Source: Acinetobacter sp. SFB
Lineage (GTDB): Bacteria > Pseudomonadota > Gammaproteobacteria > Pseudomonadales > Moraxellaceae
Direction of reading: 5' to 3'
Assembly (NCBI RefSeq): GCF_001647545.1
Contig: NZ_LSZH01000011.1
Coordinates: forward strand, 1-64,000
Length of the DNA: 64,000 nt
Shown here: one piece after another, positions 15,643-25,436 of the stretch
Position numbering within the stretch: the first letter of the stretch is position 1
Layout: every line of letters starts with the position of its first letter
Notes under the pieces: model-generated
Told to the model about the DNA's origin: nothing
Databases searched by the model: none
What the model saw: only the letters and a program-made list of their open reading frames with translations
Made by a program: the position numbers and the translations under genes

Positions 15643-16829
15643 GCGCGGAATCACAGAACCTGAAAAATACCATCAAAGTTACTGAGCTTGAACCGCCTTT
15701 ACCCAAAGCCAGTGTATTTATCTGGATTATCTGTTTGGGATTAATCACCTTATTGCTATGGGCGTGGTTTTTTAAGCTTGAGGAGGTATCTACCGGAACC
15801 GGTAAAGTTGTGCCTTCTTCAAAAGAGCAGATCATTCAGTCACTTGAAGGCGGTATTTTAACTAAGTTAAATGTTCGTGAGGGTGAAATTGTCAAGCAGG
15901 GGAAAATCCTGGCTCAGCTCGATCCGACTCGACTTGAATCCAACGTTGGCGAATCCGCTTCCTTGCTGATGTCCTCACGCGCCACTTCAGCACGTTTGAG
16001 AGCAGAAGTGAACGGAACGCCGCTTTCTTTTCCGAAGGAAGTTTTAAAAGAAAGTAAACTGGTGCAGGAAGAAACCGCACTTTATAATTCACGCCGTGCC
16101 AATCTGGATGAATCCATAGCCGGTCTGCGTCAGGCATTAAGTCTGATTGAACAGGAATTGAGCATGACCGAACCGCTTGTGGCTAAAGGTGCTGCAAGTG
16201 AAGTGGAGGTTTTACGTCTGAAACGTGAAGCCAATAATTTGCGTAATCAGATGAATGATATTCGCAACCAGTATTATGTGAAGTCACGTGAAGAATTATC
16301 CAAAGCCAATACTGATGTAGAAACACAGCAACAAGTGGTGAGAGGAAAGTCAGATACCTTAAGCCGTACAGTATTCAAAGCGCCAATGCGTGGGATCGTC
16401 AAGGAAATTGATGTCATGACCATTGGTGGAGTCATTCCACAAAATGGCAAGCTGATGACTATTGTTCCGTTAGATGAAAAATTATTAATTGAAGCGCGAA
16501 TTTCACCACGAGATATTGCATTTATTCATCCTGGGCAGGAAGCTTTGGTTAAAGTCACGGCTTATGACTATTCTATTTATGGCGGATTAAAAGGCAAGGT
16601 CACCACCATTTCACCAGATACCATACGGGATGAAGTGAAGCAGGACCAGTTTTATTACCGGGTTTATATTCGAACCAATACTGATAAACTGACCAATAAA
16701 GCGGGTAAGCAATTCAGTATTACCCCCGGTATGGTGGCTACAGTGGATATTAAAACCGGCCAGAAATCAGTCCTGGATTATCTGCTTAAACCTTTCAATA
16801 AAGCGCAAGAAGCCTTGCGTGAACGTTGA
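15639..16829 (+). CDS. HlyD-family membrane fusion protein of type I secretion (LapC-like)
   Basis: 396 residues with one inner-membrane helix (about 20-42, VFIWIICLGLITLLLWAWFF), a lipoyl half-motif (QIIQSLEGGILTKLNVREGEIVKQG), a coiled-coil hairpin (about 120-230), the second lipoyl half (VFKAPMRGIVKEI) and a beta-barrel domain. It links the ABC transporter to the outer-membrane channel. It ends the operon and is followed by a terminator. Confidence 0.93.
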   Translation: MSAESQNLKNTIKVTELEPPLPKASVFIWIICLGLITLLLWAWFFKLEEVSTGTGKVVPSSKEQIIQSLEGGILTKLNVREGEIVKQGKILAQLDPTRLESNVGESASLLMSSRATSARLRAEVNGTPLSFPKEVLKESKLVQEETALYNSRRANLDESIAGLRQALSLIEQELSMTEPLVAKGAASEVEVLRLKREANNLRNQMNDIRNQYYVKSREELSKANTDVETQQQVVRGKSDTLSRTVFKAPMRGIVKEIDVMTIGGVIPQNGKLMTIVPLDEKLLIEARISPRDIAFIHPGQEALVKVTAYDYSIYGGLKGKVTTISPDTIRDEVKQDQFYYRVYIRTNTDKLTNKAGKQFSITPGMVATVDIKTGQKSVLDYLLKPFNKAQEALRER

Positions 16830-16852
16830 TTAAAAACTGAGAACCTTAAGTT

Positions 16853-16880
16853 AAAACCTTCTTTTACAGGAGGTTTTTTT
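16853..16880 (+). terminator. Terminator of the type I secretion operon
   Basis: Stem AAAACCT (16853-16859) with AGGTTTT (16871-16877), extended inward by a T.G and a C-G pair, then TTT. It is 24 bp past the LapC-like stop. Confidence 0.75.
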
Positions 16881-16959
16881 ATTGCTTGGATGAGCAGAGG
16901 AAGGGCATAAGTAATTAATTTAGCTCGGGACTGAGAGAGTATTTTGCACTCCAAATTCT

Positions 16960-17058
16960 TTGAACAAAGCTAACTTTCAACCTGAAGAACAAACGAAGAT
17001 TATCAAAATTTTACTGGTAATCATCATTATGCTGGTGATTGCATCGACTTGGTTTTAG
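16960..17058 (+). CDS. Possible small single-pass membrane protein (32 residues)
   Basis: A TTG-initiated frame encodes a polar N-terminus (NKANFQPEEQTKIIK) followed by a clean hydrophobic helix (ILLVIIIMLVIASTWF) and a stop, in the otherwise unexplained gap between the T1SS operon and the second adhesin. No clear ribosome binding site precedes the TTG; the frame is open back to a stop at 16921. The amphipathic-then-hydrophobic composition looks like a real small membrane protein, but it may be chance or a gene remnant. No function is claimed. Confidence 0.35.
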   Translation: MNKANFQPEEQTKIIKILLVIIIMLVIASTWF

Positions 17059-17082
17059 ACGTAGTAAATATTTGCCTAAGAT

Positions 17083-17112
17083 AAAAAATCCCGCTTAAAG
17101 CGGGATTTTTTA
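17083..17112. terminator. Bidirectional terminator between T1SS operon and second adhesin
   Basis: Stem AAAAATCCCGCT (17084-17095) with AGCGGGATTTTT (17099-17110) and a 3-nt loop. A/T runs on both sides serve transcripts converging from both strands. Confidence 0.85.
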
Positions 17113-17170
17113 TCTTTACTATTGGATTTTATAAGAAAATATTTCGAAAAAAATTTTCTTATCTGGCTAG

Positions 17171-20113
17171 TCAAATTTGATTATATTTAATCAAATCATC
17201 AAGGACTAAACTTGCACTGTTTGTATTTTGCAAAATAATTAGCTCTGTTGGCGCATAGCTTATGTCCGTTACCGAACCATCACGATCGATCGTTACTACC
17301 GTATCGTGGCCACGCTGTTCGAGTGTTATATAATTGCCAAGATTCGATGCATTTACAGTCTGATCACTCAGTAAAGCTGAAACATCAATCATGTCACCTT
17401 CAGCAGCATTAAAGTCAGTCCAAGTATCTGTACCATTGCCACCAGTCGCATCAGTATTATCCAGTAAATAATAGATTGCAGTATCTGCTCCAGCACCACC
17501 TGTCAGAATGTCATTACCTGCACCGCCTTGTAACAGGTTATCTGTTGGGTCATCGGCATAGTTAATGATTTGATTTACAGTATCAATGTTGATAGTCAAG
17601 TCTGCTGAAGCTGTTTCCTCATTCATCTGTCCAGCATTGCGCGTTACGGTATAGCTAAATACCTCACTGATTGGAGTTCCTTGTCCATTTAAACTATCAG
17701 AATTATAAATAAAGTTACCATCATCATAGAGTTTAAGGACTCCATAGCTCCCCTGAATAAGAGTGAACTTACCATCTGCATCAGTTGAATTGAAAGTTAC
17801 TGGCACGCCATTTACTGCAGTTAATACACCATCACCCCAGTTATCGGCTTGAGTACCATCTTCTGAGCTTTCCTGAATATTTCCTGTTGCACGGTACGTT
17901 TCTCCATTCACAACATATACTTCGGCGGTCGTTCCACCTAATATAGTTAATGGATTACTCAAAATTTCTTGAGCCACAAGATCCAATAATCCATCGACAG
18001 TTGGTAAAACGTTACCTAATCCCAGAGTATTGAGTAAAGTATTTATTGAACCTAACAAGGTATTCAGCCCCGTTTCCAGGCCAGAACCTTCGAGTACAGT
18101 ATCTAACAAGATATCGCTAACTAATGGTTCTACTAAATTATCGAATAATGCTTGGCCTGTACCATCTACACCATCTAAAATTCCACCAATCAGATCATTT
18201 ACTGCTACATTTAATGTCCCTGCTAAGATATTTCCTACAACAGGAATTTCAAGTATCAAGCCCAGTACGCCACCTGCACCACCAGAAAGGATTTCAGCAA
18301 CACTACTGTCTAATAAATCTCCTGTAATAGAGGAAAGAACTGGATTATTTAAAATAGCCGTAAGCGTATTTACTAAAGGAGTTAGAACTGGAGAGTTTTC
18401 GGCAAGTCTAAGCAGCTCGCCTAATTCTAATTGCTCTAATAGCCCACGAGGATCGATGTCTGGACCCGTTAGGAATGTTTCTAGTGCTCCTAATACCGTA
18501 TCCGCTACCACCTCATTGACTGTATTATTACCTAAATTTGCTAAATCTATACTTGTTAAAATATCTGCCAGTTGTGAAGAGTCACCATGAATAGAAACTT
18601 CATAATTCCCTGCAGGCAAGTCACTAATGTCCAATCTCAGCCCTTGAGCATCTGCAACTCCCCCTAATAATTCTAATCCTAGTGCACCAGCAACTAATCC
18701 TCCTTGACTTGTATCTGCTGCTGCCACCTGAAATTCTTCACCAGTCGTCGTATTTCGCACTACGAAAGTAAAAGCACTAGCTAAGTCCACTAAATTATCT
18801 TGCTGTACAGCAATCACAACATCTTCCGTACCACTATCAATAGTGAAATTCATTACTGCTATTCTTGAATCTCCAGGAAGAACATTAATCAAATCTTGTT
18901 CATCTATTGTCGCAAGTGGTGTAGCTGTATCAATAGTCTTGTTAACGAGTAAGGCAGAAATCTCATCATTGGCTAAACTCAATGGTAGTTCCGGATTATT
19001 CACCACACCATTCGGCAGGTCAGCGGTATTAAAGCCTGCTGCATCATTACCGGCAGTATCCTGAATGGCATCGAGATCGTTTTCAGCACTTGGGTCGGTA
19101 TAGACCACATTGACGTTCTGACCTGCGCTGATCACCGGATCCGTGATCAGGGTTAGGGTATTTCCATCTGCAATAATATCGATCACATTGACCGCAGTCT
19201 GGTCAGGGGCCGTACCGACCGTCACCACCAGACTGCCTGCAGGCGGCAGATTGTCTGCATCCAGGGCTTCATTAAAACTGAGTTCAATATTGCCGTTCTC
19301 ATTGACTTCAGCATCGATCAGTGTAGGAGATGTCGTATCTGGATTTTTTACACCGCCTACTTCAGCAGAATCGAAATCCTCCAGTATATTACCGTCTGAA
19401 TCTTTGATACCTTGATCATTACTAGGCGTACTATCTTGATAATCAACAGTTACTTCTTGACCATCGCGAATTTCTGGTTCAGTAACCAATGTAATCTTAT
19501 CGCCCTCCACGATAATGTTAGTAACTGGAATTTCTTCTCCATCCACGATTACAGTAAAATCCTCAGGACGGGGATTTGAACCATTTACATTCTCATTAAA
19601 GCTTAATTCGAGCTGACCATTTTCATTAACAATTATATCGGTTAATTTTGGTGGGGTAGTGTCTTGACTTCCCGAACCGGAATCACCACCAGAAGAACCT
19701 CCTGAACCTGCAGCAGCAGCTATAGCCCCAATCGCTAAAGCTCCACCCAACCACGGTAGAATTCCGGCAGCCATATTTGCGCTTTCGACAGTACCTTCTG
19801 TGAGTGGATGATAAATTATAGTGTCCAGCATTTCGCCATTCTGATCAGTAAACTCTGCCCAGTATAATTTTCCTTCGTTCTCAAAAACAATTCGATTAGC
19901 ATTCTCCGGATAGTCGAAATAGTTTTCAATAATAATGCTTTCGCCATTTTTGAGGCGAATAACAGCAGAATTCCCTTGACGAGTAATTTTTGTTACTTCA
20001 TCAATATCAGCACTGATCTGAATAACTGAATTTTGTGTTAGTTTCACAATATTATTATCAATATTCTGAATAACTTCTCCATTTTTCACAGACAGTATTT
20101 TAATTGTAGCCAT
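17171..20113 (-). CDS. BapA-like type I secreted adhesin, compact form
   Basis: 980 residues. It starts with a BapA/Bap prefix-like domain (about 1-110, ending YWAEFTDQNGEMLDTIIYHP), then a hydrophobic Ala/Gly segment (about 118-136) and a Gly/Ser linker. Two SwmB-type beta domains follow (about 151-255 and 257-372; ELSFNENV and ELSFNEAL). Then come the BapA-type conserved region shared with the first adhesin ([26 protein letters not shown]), a VCBS-like domain and a C-terminal type I secretion domain (GGAGNDILTGGAGADTAIYY). The start is supported by GGGAG upstream of the ATG. It has no long repeat array. Inference: surface-anchored or released by the adjacent T1SS and acting in biofilm or attachment. 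Confidence 0.9.
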   Translation of the reverse strand: MATIKILSVKNGEVIQNIDNNIVKLTQNSVIQISADIDEVTKITRQGNSAVIRLKNGESIIIENYFDYPENANRIVFENEGKLYWAEFTDQNGEMLDTIIYHPLTEGTVESANMAAGILPWLGGALAIGAIAAAAGSGGSSGGDSGSGSQDTTPPKLTDIIVNENGQLELSFNENVNGSNPRPEDFTVIVDGEEIPVTNIIVEGDKITLVTEPEIRDGQEVTVDYQDSTPSNDQGIKDSDGNILEDFDSAEVGGVKNPDTTSPTLIDAEVNENGNIELSFNEALDADNLPPAGSLVVTVGTAPDQTAVNVIDIIADGNTLTLITDPVISAGQNVNVVYTDPSAENDLDAIQDTAGNDAAGFNTADLPNGVVNNPELPLSLANDEISALLVNKTIDTATPLATIDEQDLINVLPGDSRIAVMNFTIDSGTEDVVIAVQQDNLVDLASAFTFVVRNTTTGEEFQVAAADTSQGGLVAGALGLELLGGVADAQGLRLDISDLPAGNYEVSIHGDSSQLADILTSIDLANLGNNTVNEVVADTVLGALETFLTGPDIDPRGLLEQLELGELLRLAENSPVLTPLVNTLTAILNNPVLSSITGDLLDSSVAEILSGGAGGVLGLILEIPVVGNILAGTLNVAVNDLIGGILDGVDGTGQALFDNLVEPLVSDILLDTVLEGSGLETGLNTLLGSINTLLNTLGLGNVLPTVDGLLDLVAQEILSNPLTILGGTTAEVYVVNGETYRATGNIQESSEDGTQADNWGDGVLTAVNGVPVTFNSTDADGKFTLIQGSYGVLKLYDDGNFIYNSDSLNGQGTPISEVFSYTVTRNAGQMNEETASADLTINIDTVNQIINYADDPTDNLLQGGAGNDILTGGAGADTAIYYLLDNTDATGGNGTDTWTDFNAAEGDMIDVSALLSDQTVNASNLGNYITLEQRGHDTVVTIDRDGSVTDISYAPTELIILQNTNSASLVLDDLIKYNQI

Positions 20114-20958
20114 ATCGAATCTCCCGCCTTTTATAAGTTATTTATTTCTAAAAATTAATCAAATTTAAATAACATTAAAATTTAAGATTGGGAATCGAGA
20201 AAAGAGAGCTTATAAATAGTTTTAAATTTCTAACAAATTATTAATTAAAAACTACAAAATTATAATTAAATGAATTTAAAACAATTAATTTTTTAATCCC
20301 TTAAATAGTATAGGGTGTACTTTGTGATGCATAGTTTGGTAAATTGACTATAATGTGTTAGATGTCACAAAAAATGGTAGGTTATGGAGGTGTAAAATTA
20401 GATGCAATTTATTACATAAATCAACAAATATTAAATTATTTTAACTAAATAAAACATTAAGAGATTAAAAACATCAGTTTATTTTATAGGTATGTTTAAT
20501 TTATATTAATCAAAGTAACTAGAGTTTTTAATAGATTAATTATTTATATAATAATTTTAATTTATATATAAATAATTAATCTTTTCTGGTAAATAACAGG
20601 ATTAAAATTATTTATTCGATATAGAAAGTAAGTTAATAAATGACTGTCTCAATAATTCTGTTTGCTAAGCCCCGTGTTATGCTTCCACTATTATAGTTTT
20701 AGACTTTATTTTTGATGAATGAAGCATTCTTGCAGCTTAGTTACACAAGGAAATATATTTACCTCACTTAATCATAAAGTGATTAGATTAATACTTGAAC
20801 TTGTGTATTTTTCTAAGCACTTTATGCTCCTAATACTGGAGCATACTGTATCTATTCTTATTAGAAGATGATGTTACAACTCAAATGCTGATCTAAGTTG
20901 GCTACAGAGGTTTTAAAACACGTTATAATTTTATATTGATTTTTTTATTGTCAGATTT
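20114..20958. other. 845-bp very AT-rich intergenic region
   Basis: No convincing gene. It lies upstream of the second adhesin and of the YigZ-like gene, so it must hold both promoters. Long poly-A/T stretches dominate 20114-20650. A small hairpin ATGCTCC/GGAGCAT is at 20824-20844. A 28-codon frame at 20362-20448 lacks a ribosome binding site and is probably chance. The base composition fits a binding target for an H-NS-like silencer (inference). Confidence 0.6.
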
Positions 20959-21558
20959 ATGCCTTTTACCATTGCCTCGCCCGTTACTTTCGAAGAAGAC
21001 ATCAAAAAAAGTCGCTTTCAAGCCATTGCTGTGCCTGTCGAAAATGAACAGGCGGTCAAGGATTTTTTGGAGACTCATAAGGATCTCAGTACCACACATC
21101 AATGCTGGGCATGGAAAATTGGGCACAATGTTCGGTTTAATGATGATGGAGAGCCATCTGGAACTGCAGGAAGACCTATTCTAGCCACTATTGAAGGCAA
21201 TGAATTAACCAATATTCTGGTTCTGGTCAATCGCTGGTATGGTGGGATCAAACTCGGAACAGGCGGCTTGATTCGCGCTTATGGTGGCTGTGCAGGACAG
21301 TGTTTATTGCTGGCTGAAAAAATTGAGCTGATTGAAAAGAAAAAAGTCAGTTTTGCCTGCCAGTTTAATGAATGGTCGATCTTTCAATACGAACTTGATC
21401 AACAGCAAGTTGAATTTAAAGCAGACTATACCGCAATGGGAGTTCAGGTCGAAGCTTTACTACAAATCCATCAAATAGAAACTCTGGCATTAAAAATTCA
21501 GGATGTGACGCGCGGTCGTGAACACCTCAAAATTGTAGAAGAACCAAACAATGACTGA
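20959..21558 (+). CDS. yigZ: YigZ/IMPACT family protein
   Basis: 199 residues with the UPF0029/IMPACT N-terminal domain (KKSRFQAIAVPVENEQAVKDFL; DDGEPSGTAGRPIL; VNRWYGGIKLGTGGLIRAYGG) and the small C-terminal DUF1949-like domain. The family is conserved but its biochemical role is poorly defined; homologues have been linked to translation control. It overlaps the next gene by 8 bp. Confidence 0.9.
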   Translation: MPFTIASPVTFEEDIKKSRFQAIAVPVENEQAVKDFLETHKDLSTTHQCWAWKIGHNVRFNDDGEPSGTAGRPILATIEGNELTNILVLVNRWYGGIKLGTGGLIRAYGGCAGQCLLLAEKIELIEKKKVSFACQFNEWSIFQYELDQQQVEFKADYTAMGVQVEALLQIHQIETLALKIQDVTRGREHLKIVEEPNND

Positions 21559-22168
21559 ACAAGATCTACTGTTAAAATATCGTGAACAGCATAAGCACCG
21601 TTTGAACTATATGCCGTGGTTATATTGGTCATTAAAACCGAAAAACCGGGCTTGGGCTGAAACATGGCAAAAAGAATATCAAGCCTATTTAATGCAAATG
21701 GAAACGGTTGAGATTGGGGAAAACTGTTTTATTTCACCGCTGGCACATATTTTTGCCGAGCCGGGTCGTAAAATTGTGATTGGGGATGATACATTTATTG
21801 CGGCAGACTGTACTTTGCATGGGCCATTAGAAATAGGCAATGAAGTTGCGATTAACCATCACTGCATTCTTGATGGTGGACGAAAAGGGATCAAGCTACA
21901 TGATCAAGTCCGCATCGCTGCATATTGTCATTTGTATGCCTTTGACCATGGCATAGAGTTAGAGCAGCCAATTTATCAACAACCAGTCCGTTCACAGGGT
22001 ATAGAAATTGGGCAAGATGTCTGGCTGGGCGCTCATGTTGGTGTAAAGGATGGCATAACTATTGGATCGCATGCGGTGGTTGGAATGAATAGCATGGTCA
22101 CAAAAAATGTGGAAAGAGCGACTATCGTAGCTGGTAATCCTGCAACGTTTATTCGTTATAGAAATTAA
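21551..22168 (+). CDS. Left-handed beta-helix (hexapeptide) acyltransferase-like protein
   Basis: 205 residues. Hexapeptide repeats run from about residue 55 (VEIGENCFISPLAHIF; KIVIGDDTFIAADCTL; LEIGNEVAINHHCIL) to the end (IEIGQDVWLGAHVGV; ITIGSHAVVGMNSMV; VAGNPATFI). A catalytic-type His is in YAFDHGIE. This is the fold of trimeric O-acetyl/acyltransferases of the WbbJ/Maa type. The substrate cannot be told. The overlap with yigZ suggests co-translation. Confidence 0.85.
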   Translation: MTEQDLLLKYREQHKHRLNYMPWLYWSLKPKNRAWAETWQKEYQAYLMQMETVEIGENCFISPLAHIFAEPGRKIVIGDDTFIAADCTLHGPLEIGNEVAINHHCILDGGRKGIKLHDQVRIAAYCHLYAFDHGIELEQPIYQQPVRSQGIEIGQDVWLGAHVGVKDGITIGSHAVVGMNSMVTKNVERATIVAGNPATFIRYRN

Positions 22169-22302
22169 AAAATTCAATAAAATTAATATGAATTAACGAG
22201 TAAGTTTAATTACATAAAAGCATGCACAGTCTATAAGAGTTATGCTAAGTTAAAAATAACAAATAGACTTAAAGCCTTTGATGGCGAAAAGCGAGGCGAA
22301 AA

Positions 22303-23145
22303 ATGAAACGTGTAATCGCTTGTATTGATTCTTCTCCATGCGTAAATGCAGTTGCTGAAGCTGCTGCCTGGGTTGCGAAGGAGACCCAACGTGAATTGGT
22401 GTTATTACAGGTTTTAGATTATTATCCCGCCAGTTATCACTTGGGGGAAATAAGTGGGGTAATCGGCTTTGAAAGTAATGCAATGTTACTTAAAGAACTG
22501 GCTGAACTTGAACAGAAACAAAGTGAATTGGCACTGAATTATAGTAATAATTTACTCGATCATATTAGCGAAATGATTCAGCAAAAATATGGTTTAACTG
22601 CCTCACATCTACAAGAAAAAGGCGATTTTTTAGAACAAAGTTTTAATGTGCTCAGAGATGACGATATTGCGATTATTGGTCGAGTTGGAGAGCGCTCTGC
22701 AGAGCGGAATAAACCCATTGGCAGTAATGTTGAAAACTTTATTCGCGGGGTGAATTGTACCGTAATGACCGTGGGGGAGAACTTTAAGCCACCGACGCGA
22801 TTTATTTTTGCCTATGAATATTCACCCACCTGCGTCAATTTGATGAAACGAATTGCACAAAGTGATTTGTTAAGATTATTACAATGTCATGTGCTCTATG
22901 TCGGCGATCATCCAGAAATATTAAATGAACCGGCACAATACTTACGTAATGCAGGTCTTGATGTGGTCATGGAATATCGTTATGGTGATGTTTCTGAAAA
23001 TATACTTGAATATCAGAGTGAACATGAGATACAACTGATAGTACTTGGTGCATTTAGTCACAGTAAAATTCACCAGTTCTTTTTGGGCAGTGTGGCAACG
23101 ACTATTTTCCGAAATTCAACTGTACCGTTACTGGTGGTAAAATAA
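22303..23145 (+). CDS. Tandem universal stress protein (UspA family)
   Basis: 280 residues made of two USP domains: the first begins MKRVIACIDSSPCVNAVAEAAAWVA, the second near residue 155 (TRFIFAYEYSPTCVNLMKRIA) and ends with the nucleotide-loop-like LGAFSHSKIHQFFLGSVATTIFRNSTVPLLVVK. The GX2GX9GS-type loop is only clear in the second domain. AGGCGA precedes the ATG. Role: cytoplasmic stress protein; the inducing condition is unknown. Confidence 0.92.
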   Translation: MKRVIACIDSSPCVNAVAEAAAWVAKETQRELVLLQVLDYYPASYHLGEISGVIGFESNAMLLKELAELEQKQSELALNYSNNLLDHISEMIQQKYGLTASHLQEKGDFLEQSFNVLRDDDIAIIGRVGERSAERNKPIGSNVENFIRGVNCTVMTVGENFKPPTRFIFAYEYSPTCVNLMKRIAQSDLLRLLQCHVLYVGDHPEILNEPAQYLRNAGLDVVMEYRYGDVSENILEYQSEHEIQLIVLGAFSHSKIHQFFLGSVATTIFRNSTVPLLVVK

Positions 23146-23288
23146 GCAAAAGTGCTGCTTATAAAGTATGATTAAAAATTAGTCATAGTTATCCGCATAA
23201 CTTGTGGATAACTATATGGACAGTCTGTGTAAATTGCTAATAAATAAATAAAAAAACAGTGCGATTGTTTTTTGATCTTTGTGTCAAA

Positions 23289-23954
23289 TTATTTCACTAT
23301 AGCCAATGCAAAGCCATCATGACCCTTGCTGCCTACAGTTTGTAAGGCGGTACAAGACAATATTCGGGGATGGTTTTGTAAAGCGACAAACATCTCTCGG
23401 ATACCTTCAATACTGGGTTTGTGATTTTCAGGATTGATGATATCACCCGCACGAATGACATTATCAAGCACGATAATGGTCCCTGAATGAGACAAGTCTA
23501 GGCTTAATTCTAAATATTCAGGATAACTCTGTTTATTGGCATCAATAAAGATGAAATCGAAAGCTTCGAAGTCAGCAGGCAGTGCTTTTAATACTTCAGC
23601 TGCACGTCCCACTTTCAGGTCAATCGTTTGTGGAAGTTTGGCATTGTGGATATTTTCCTGAGCCAATGCAGCGTGCGTATCTCGGCCTTCAATGGTTAAG
23701 ATATAACCATCTTCAGGCAGTGCGCGCGCTAGCCACATGGTGCTGTAGGCTGCAAAAGTACCCAGTTCAAGTACACGTTTGCACTTGTTCATCTGAATGA
23801 GCATTTGCAGCAGCATGCCTTGATTGGGTGCTACGGCAAGGTGATCTGGAAAACCTTTTTCTTCTGTGTTTTTTAAAGCCTGTAGAAGAATAGGGTCTTC
23901 TGGAATTAAATGTGAATCGATGTAAGCATCAATCTCTGTCCACATTTGTTGCAT
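23289..23954 (-). CDS. SAM-dependent O-methyltransferase (family 3)
   Basis: 221 residues from ATG 23954, which is preceded by AAGGTG at proper spacing; a TTG at 23981 would translate through that ribosome binding site. SAM-binding motif VLELGTFAAYSTMWLA, acidic loop IEGRDTHAAL, and the metal/substrate motif FDFIFIDANKQSY followed by VLDNVIRAG identify a CCoAOMT/COMT-like enzyme. The methyl acceptor is unknown. Confidence 0.9.
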   Translation of the reverse strand: MQQMWTEIDAYIDSHLIPEDPILLQALKNTEEKGFPDHLAVAPNQGMLLQMLIQMNKCKRVLELGTFAAYSTMWLARALPEDGYILTIEGRDTHAALAQENIHNAKLPQTIDLKVGRAAEVLKALPADFEAFDFIFIDANKQSYPEYLELSLDLSHSGTIIVLDNVIRAGDIINPENHKPSIEGIREMFVALQNHPRILSCTALQTVGSKGHDGFALAIVK

Positions 23955-24045
23955 AGTTTCGTCACCTTTTTTGCGATGCAAGCATTTTAAACCTTTCTAT
24001 TCAGAGTGCAATTTATCGTTTAAATTTATTCATGATAAGGCAATA

Positions 24046-24072
24046 AAAAAGAGATCATGAAGATCTCTTTTG
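24046..24072 (-). terminator. Terminator after the M15-like lipoprotein gene
   Basis: Stem AAAAGAGATC (24047-24056) with GATCTCTTTT (24062-24071); the A run on the left is a T run for the minus transcript ending at 24090. Confidence 0.8.
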
Positions 24073-24089
24073 AAACTAAATTGGTTGTA

Positions 24090-24812
24090 TTAGTAATTGC
24101 ACATTGAGCTATTACGGGATAAATCAGGTCCCCAGGTGCGATAACCTTGGGTATCAATATGGATTTGACCTGAAGCATACAGTCCTAGTCCCATATTCAG
24201 GCTTTGACCATGCTGCGCCCAGAATTGGCATAATTTGAATTTTGAATTTTCGATGTAGGCATAATCTTCCGCTTGAGGATAAGCGGGTCCAATACGGAAA
24301 TCGATGGCAGAGTTAAATAAATGACGAGAGGAGTTTGCCCCGCCGGCACACTGATTCAGTGGTAAATCACGGTAAACTGAAGTGACTTCAAAATCTGTGA
24401 GAACTTTGGCTGCAACCAAATATTTAAATACACGCAAAGTCGGAATTTGGTTGTCCCACAACTCACGGTTTGGAATCATGTATTGTGAACGAGCACATTT
24501 TTGCCAATCACGAGCTGTACGCATGAGTTCAAAACTGGGAATGATATTGCCTACGCCATTACGTTCAAGAAACACTTCATATTCGCGCACGCGTCGTAAA
24601 TTATCGCCTGTAGCTGCCCAAGCATTATAAGCATATGGAACTGTTTTAGGCGGAACAGGGCGTTCAATGATGATACGTTCTTGGGGAATGAAGATTCTTT
24701 TTCCATCGGGAGTCGTGGTGGTACGTCCTTGTTTCTGAGGAGATGTAGTACATCCAATCATGACAAGTGGGATTAAACCGAACCCGATTAATCCCTTTAG
24801 AAAATGCTTCAT
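24090..24812 (-). CDS. Lipoprotein with peptidase M15A-like domain
   Basis: 240 residues from ATG 24812 (a TTG at 24824 is also in frame). A lipoprotein signal ends LVMIGC, so Cys is lipidated. The C-terminal half has the zinc-site pattern of M15A D-Ala-D-Ala carboxypeptidase-like enzymes: SSRHLFNSAIDFRIGP (His-x6-Asp) and IHIDTQGYRTW. Probably a periplasmic peptidoglycan-acting protein; catalytic activity is inferred from these residues only. Confidence 0.8.
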   Translation of the reverse strand: MKHFLKGLIGFGLIPLVMIGCTTSPQKQGRTTTTPDGKRIFIPQERIIIERPVPPKTVPYAYNAWAATGDNLRRVREYEVFLERNGVGNIIPSFELMRTARDWQKCARSQYMIPNRELWDNQIPTLRVFKYLVAAKVLTDFEVTSVYRDLPLNQCAGGANSSRHLFNSAIDFRIGPAYPQAEDYAYIENSKFKLCQFWAQHGQSLNMGLGLYASGQIHIDTQGYRTWGPDLSRNSSMCNY

Positions 24813-24907
24813 TATAGAAATCAAATATTTATAAATACCTGTACTATTTTAGTCTAAATTGATGGATGAAATTTGGAAATATTGCAATCAAATGTGTATT
24901 TTAGGTA

Positions 24908-24940
24908 TAAAAAAAGATCAGCAATGACTGATCTTTTTTC
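24908..24940 (-). terminator. Terminator after fdxA
   Basis: Stem AAAAAAGATCAG (24910-24921) with CTGATCTTTTTT (24928-24939), positioned 18 bp past the fdxA stop on the minus strand. Confidence 0.85.
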
Positions 24941-24957
24941 GAGGTCTGAGAACAGGA

Positions 24958-25281
24958 TTACTTTTCCAAGTATTGCAACTTGTCAGCTTTACCATTCCAT
25001 TCTTCACGATCAGCAGGTTGATCACCAATTTGGGTGATGTTCGGCCATTTTTGTGAAAGTTCAGTATTAAGTTCAATAAAGACTTCTTGACCTTCCGGTA
25101 ACTCATCTTCCGAGAAAATAGCATTCGCAGGACATTCAGGTTCGCAGAGTGCGCAGTCAATACATTCATCAGGGTTGATGACGAGGAAATTTGGACCTTC
25201 GTAGAAACAATCTACTGGACAAACTTCTACGCAGTCTTGGTATTTACATTTAATACAATTTTCAGTGACAACAAAGGTCAT
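24958..25281 (-). CDS. fdxA: 7Fe ferredoxin ([3Fe-4S][4Fe-4S])
   Basis: 107 residues of the Azotobacter FdI type. Two cysteine clusters near the N-terminus: [18 protein letters not shown] and [16 protein letters not shown]. The C-terminal extension ([25 protein letters not shown]) is typical of this class. Cytoplasmic electron carrier. It follows mutS on the same strand but mutS has its own terminator-like hairpin. Confidence 0.95.
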   Translation of the reverse strand: MTFVVTENCIKCKYQDCVEVCPVDCFYEGPNFLVINPDECIDCALCEPECPANAIFSEDELPEGQEVFIELNTELSQKWPNITQIGDQPADREEWNGKADKLQYLEK

Positions 25282-25436
25282 GGCGACAGCTACCTAAAAA
25301 ATATGGTTCTAATTACTCTTGCTGTATTCTAGGCAAAAAAGCATGTAACTAACAATTGCTTTTATTGATATTTGTTATATATAGGGCTGTTAATTTGATA
25401 AAAATTGAATATTTGCTTAAATAGGGCTTTTAAATG

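Noticed and set aside
20362..20448. 28-codon frame in the AT-rich spacer
   Set aside because: No ribosome binding site, low-complexity sequence and no feature of a known family.
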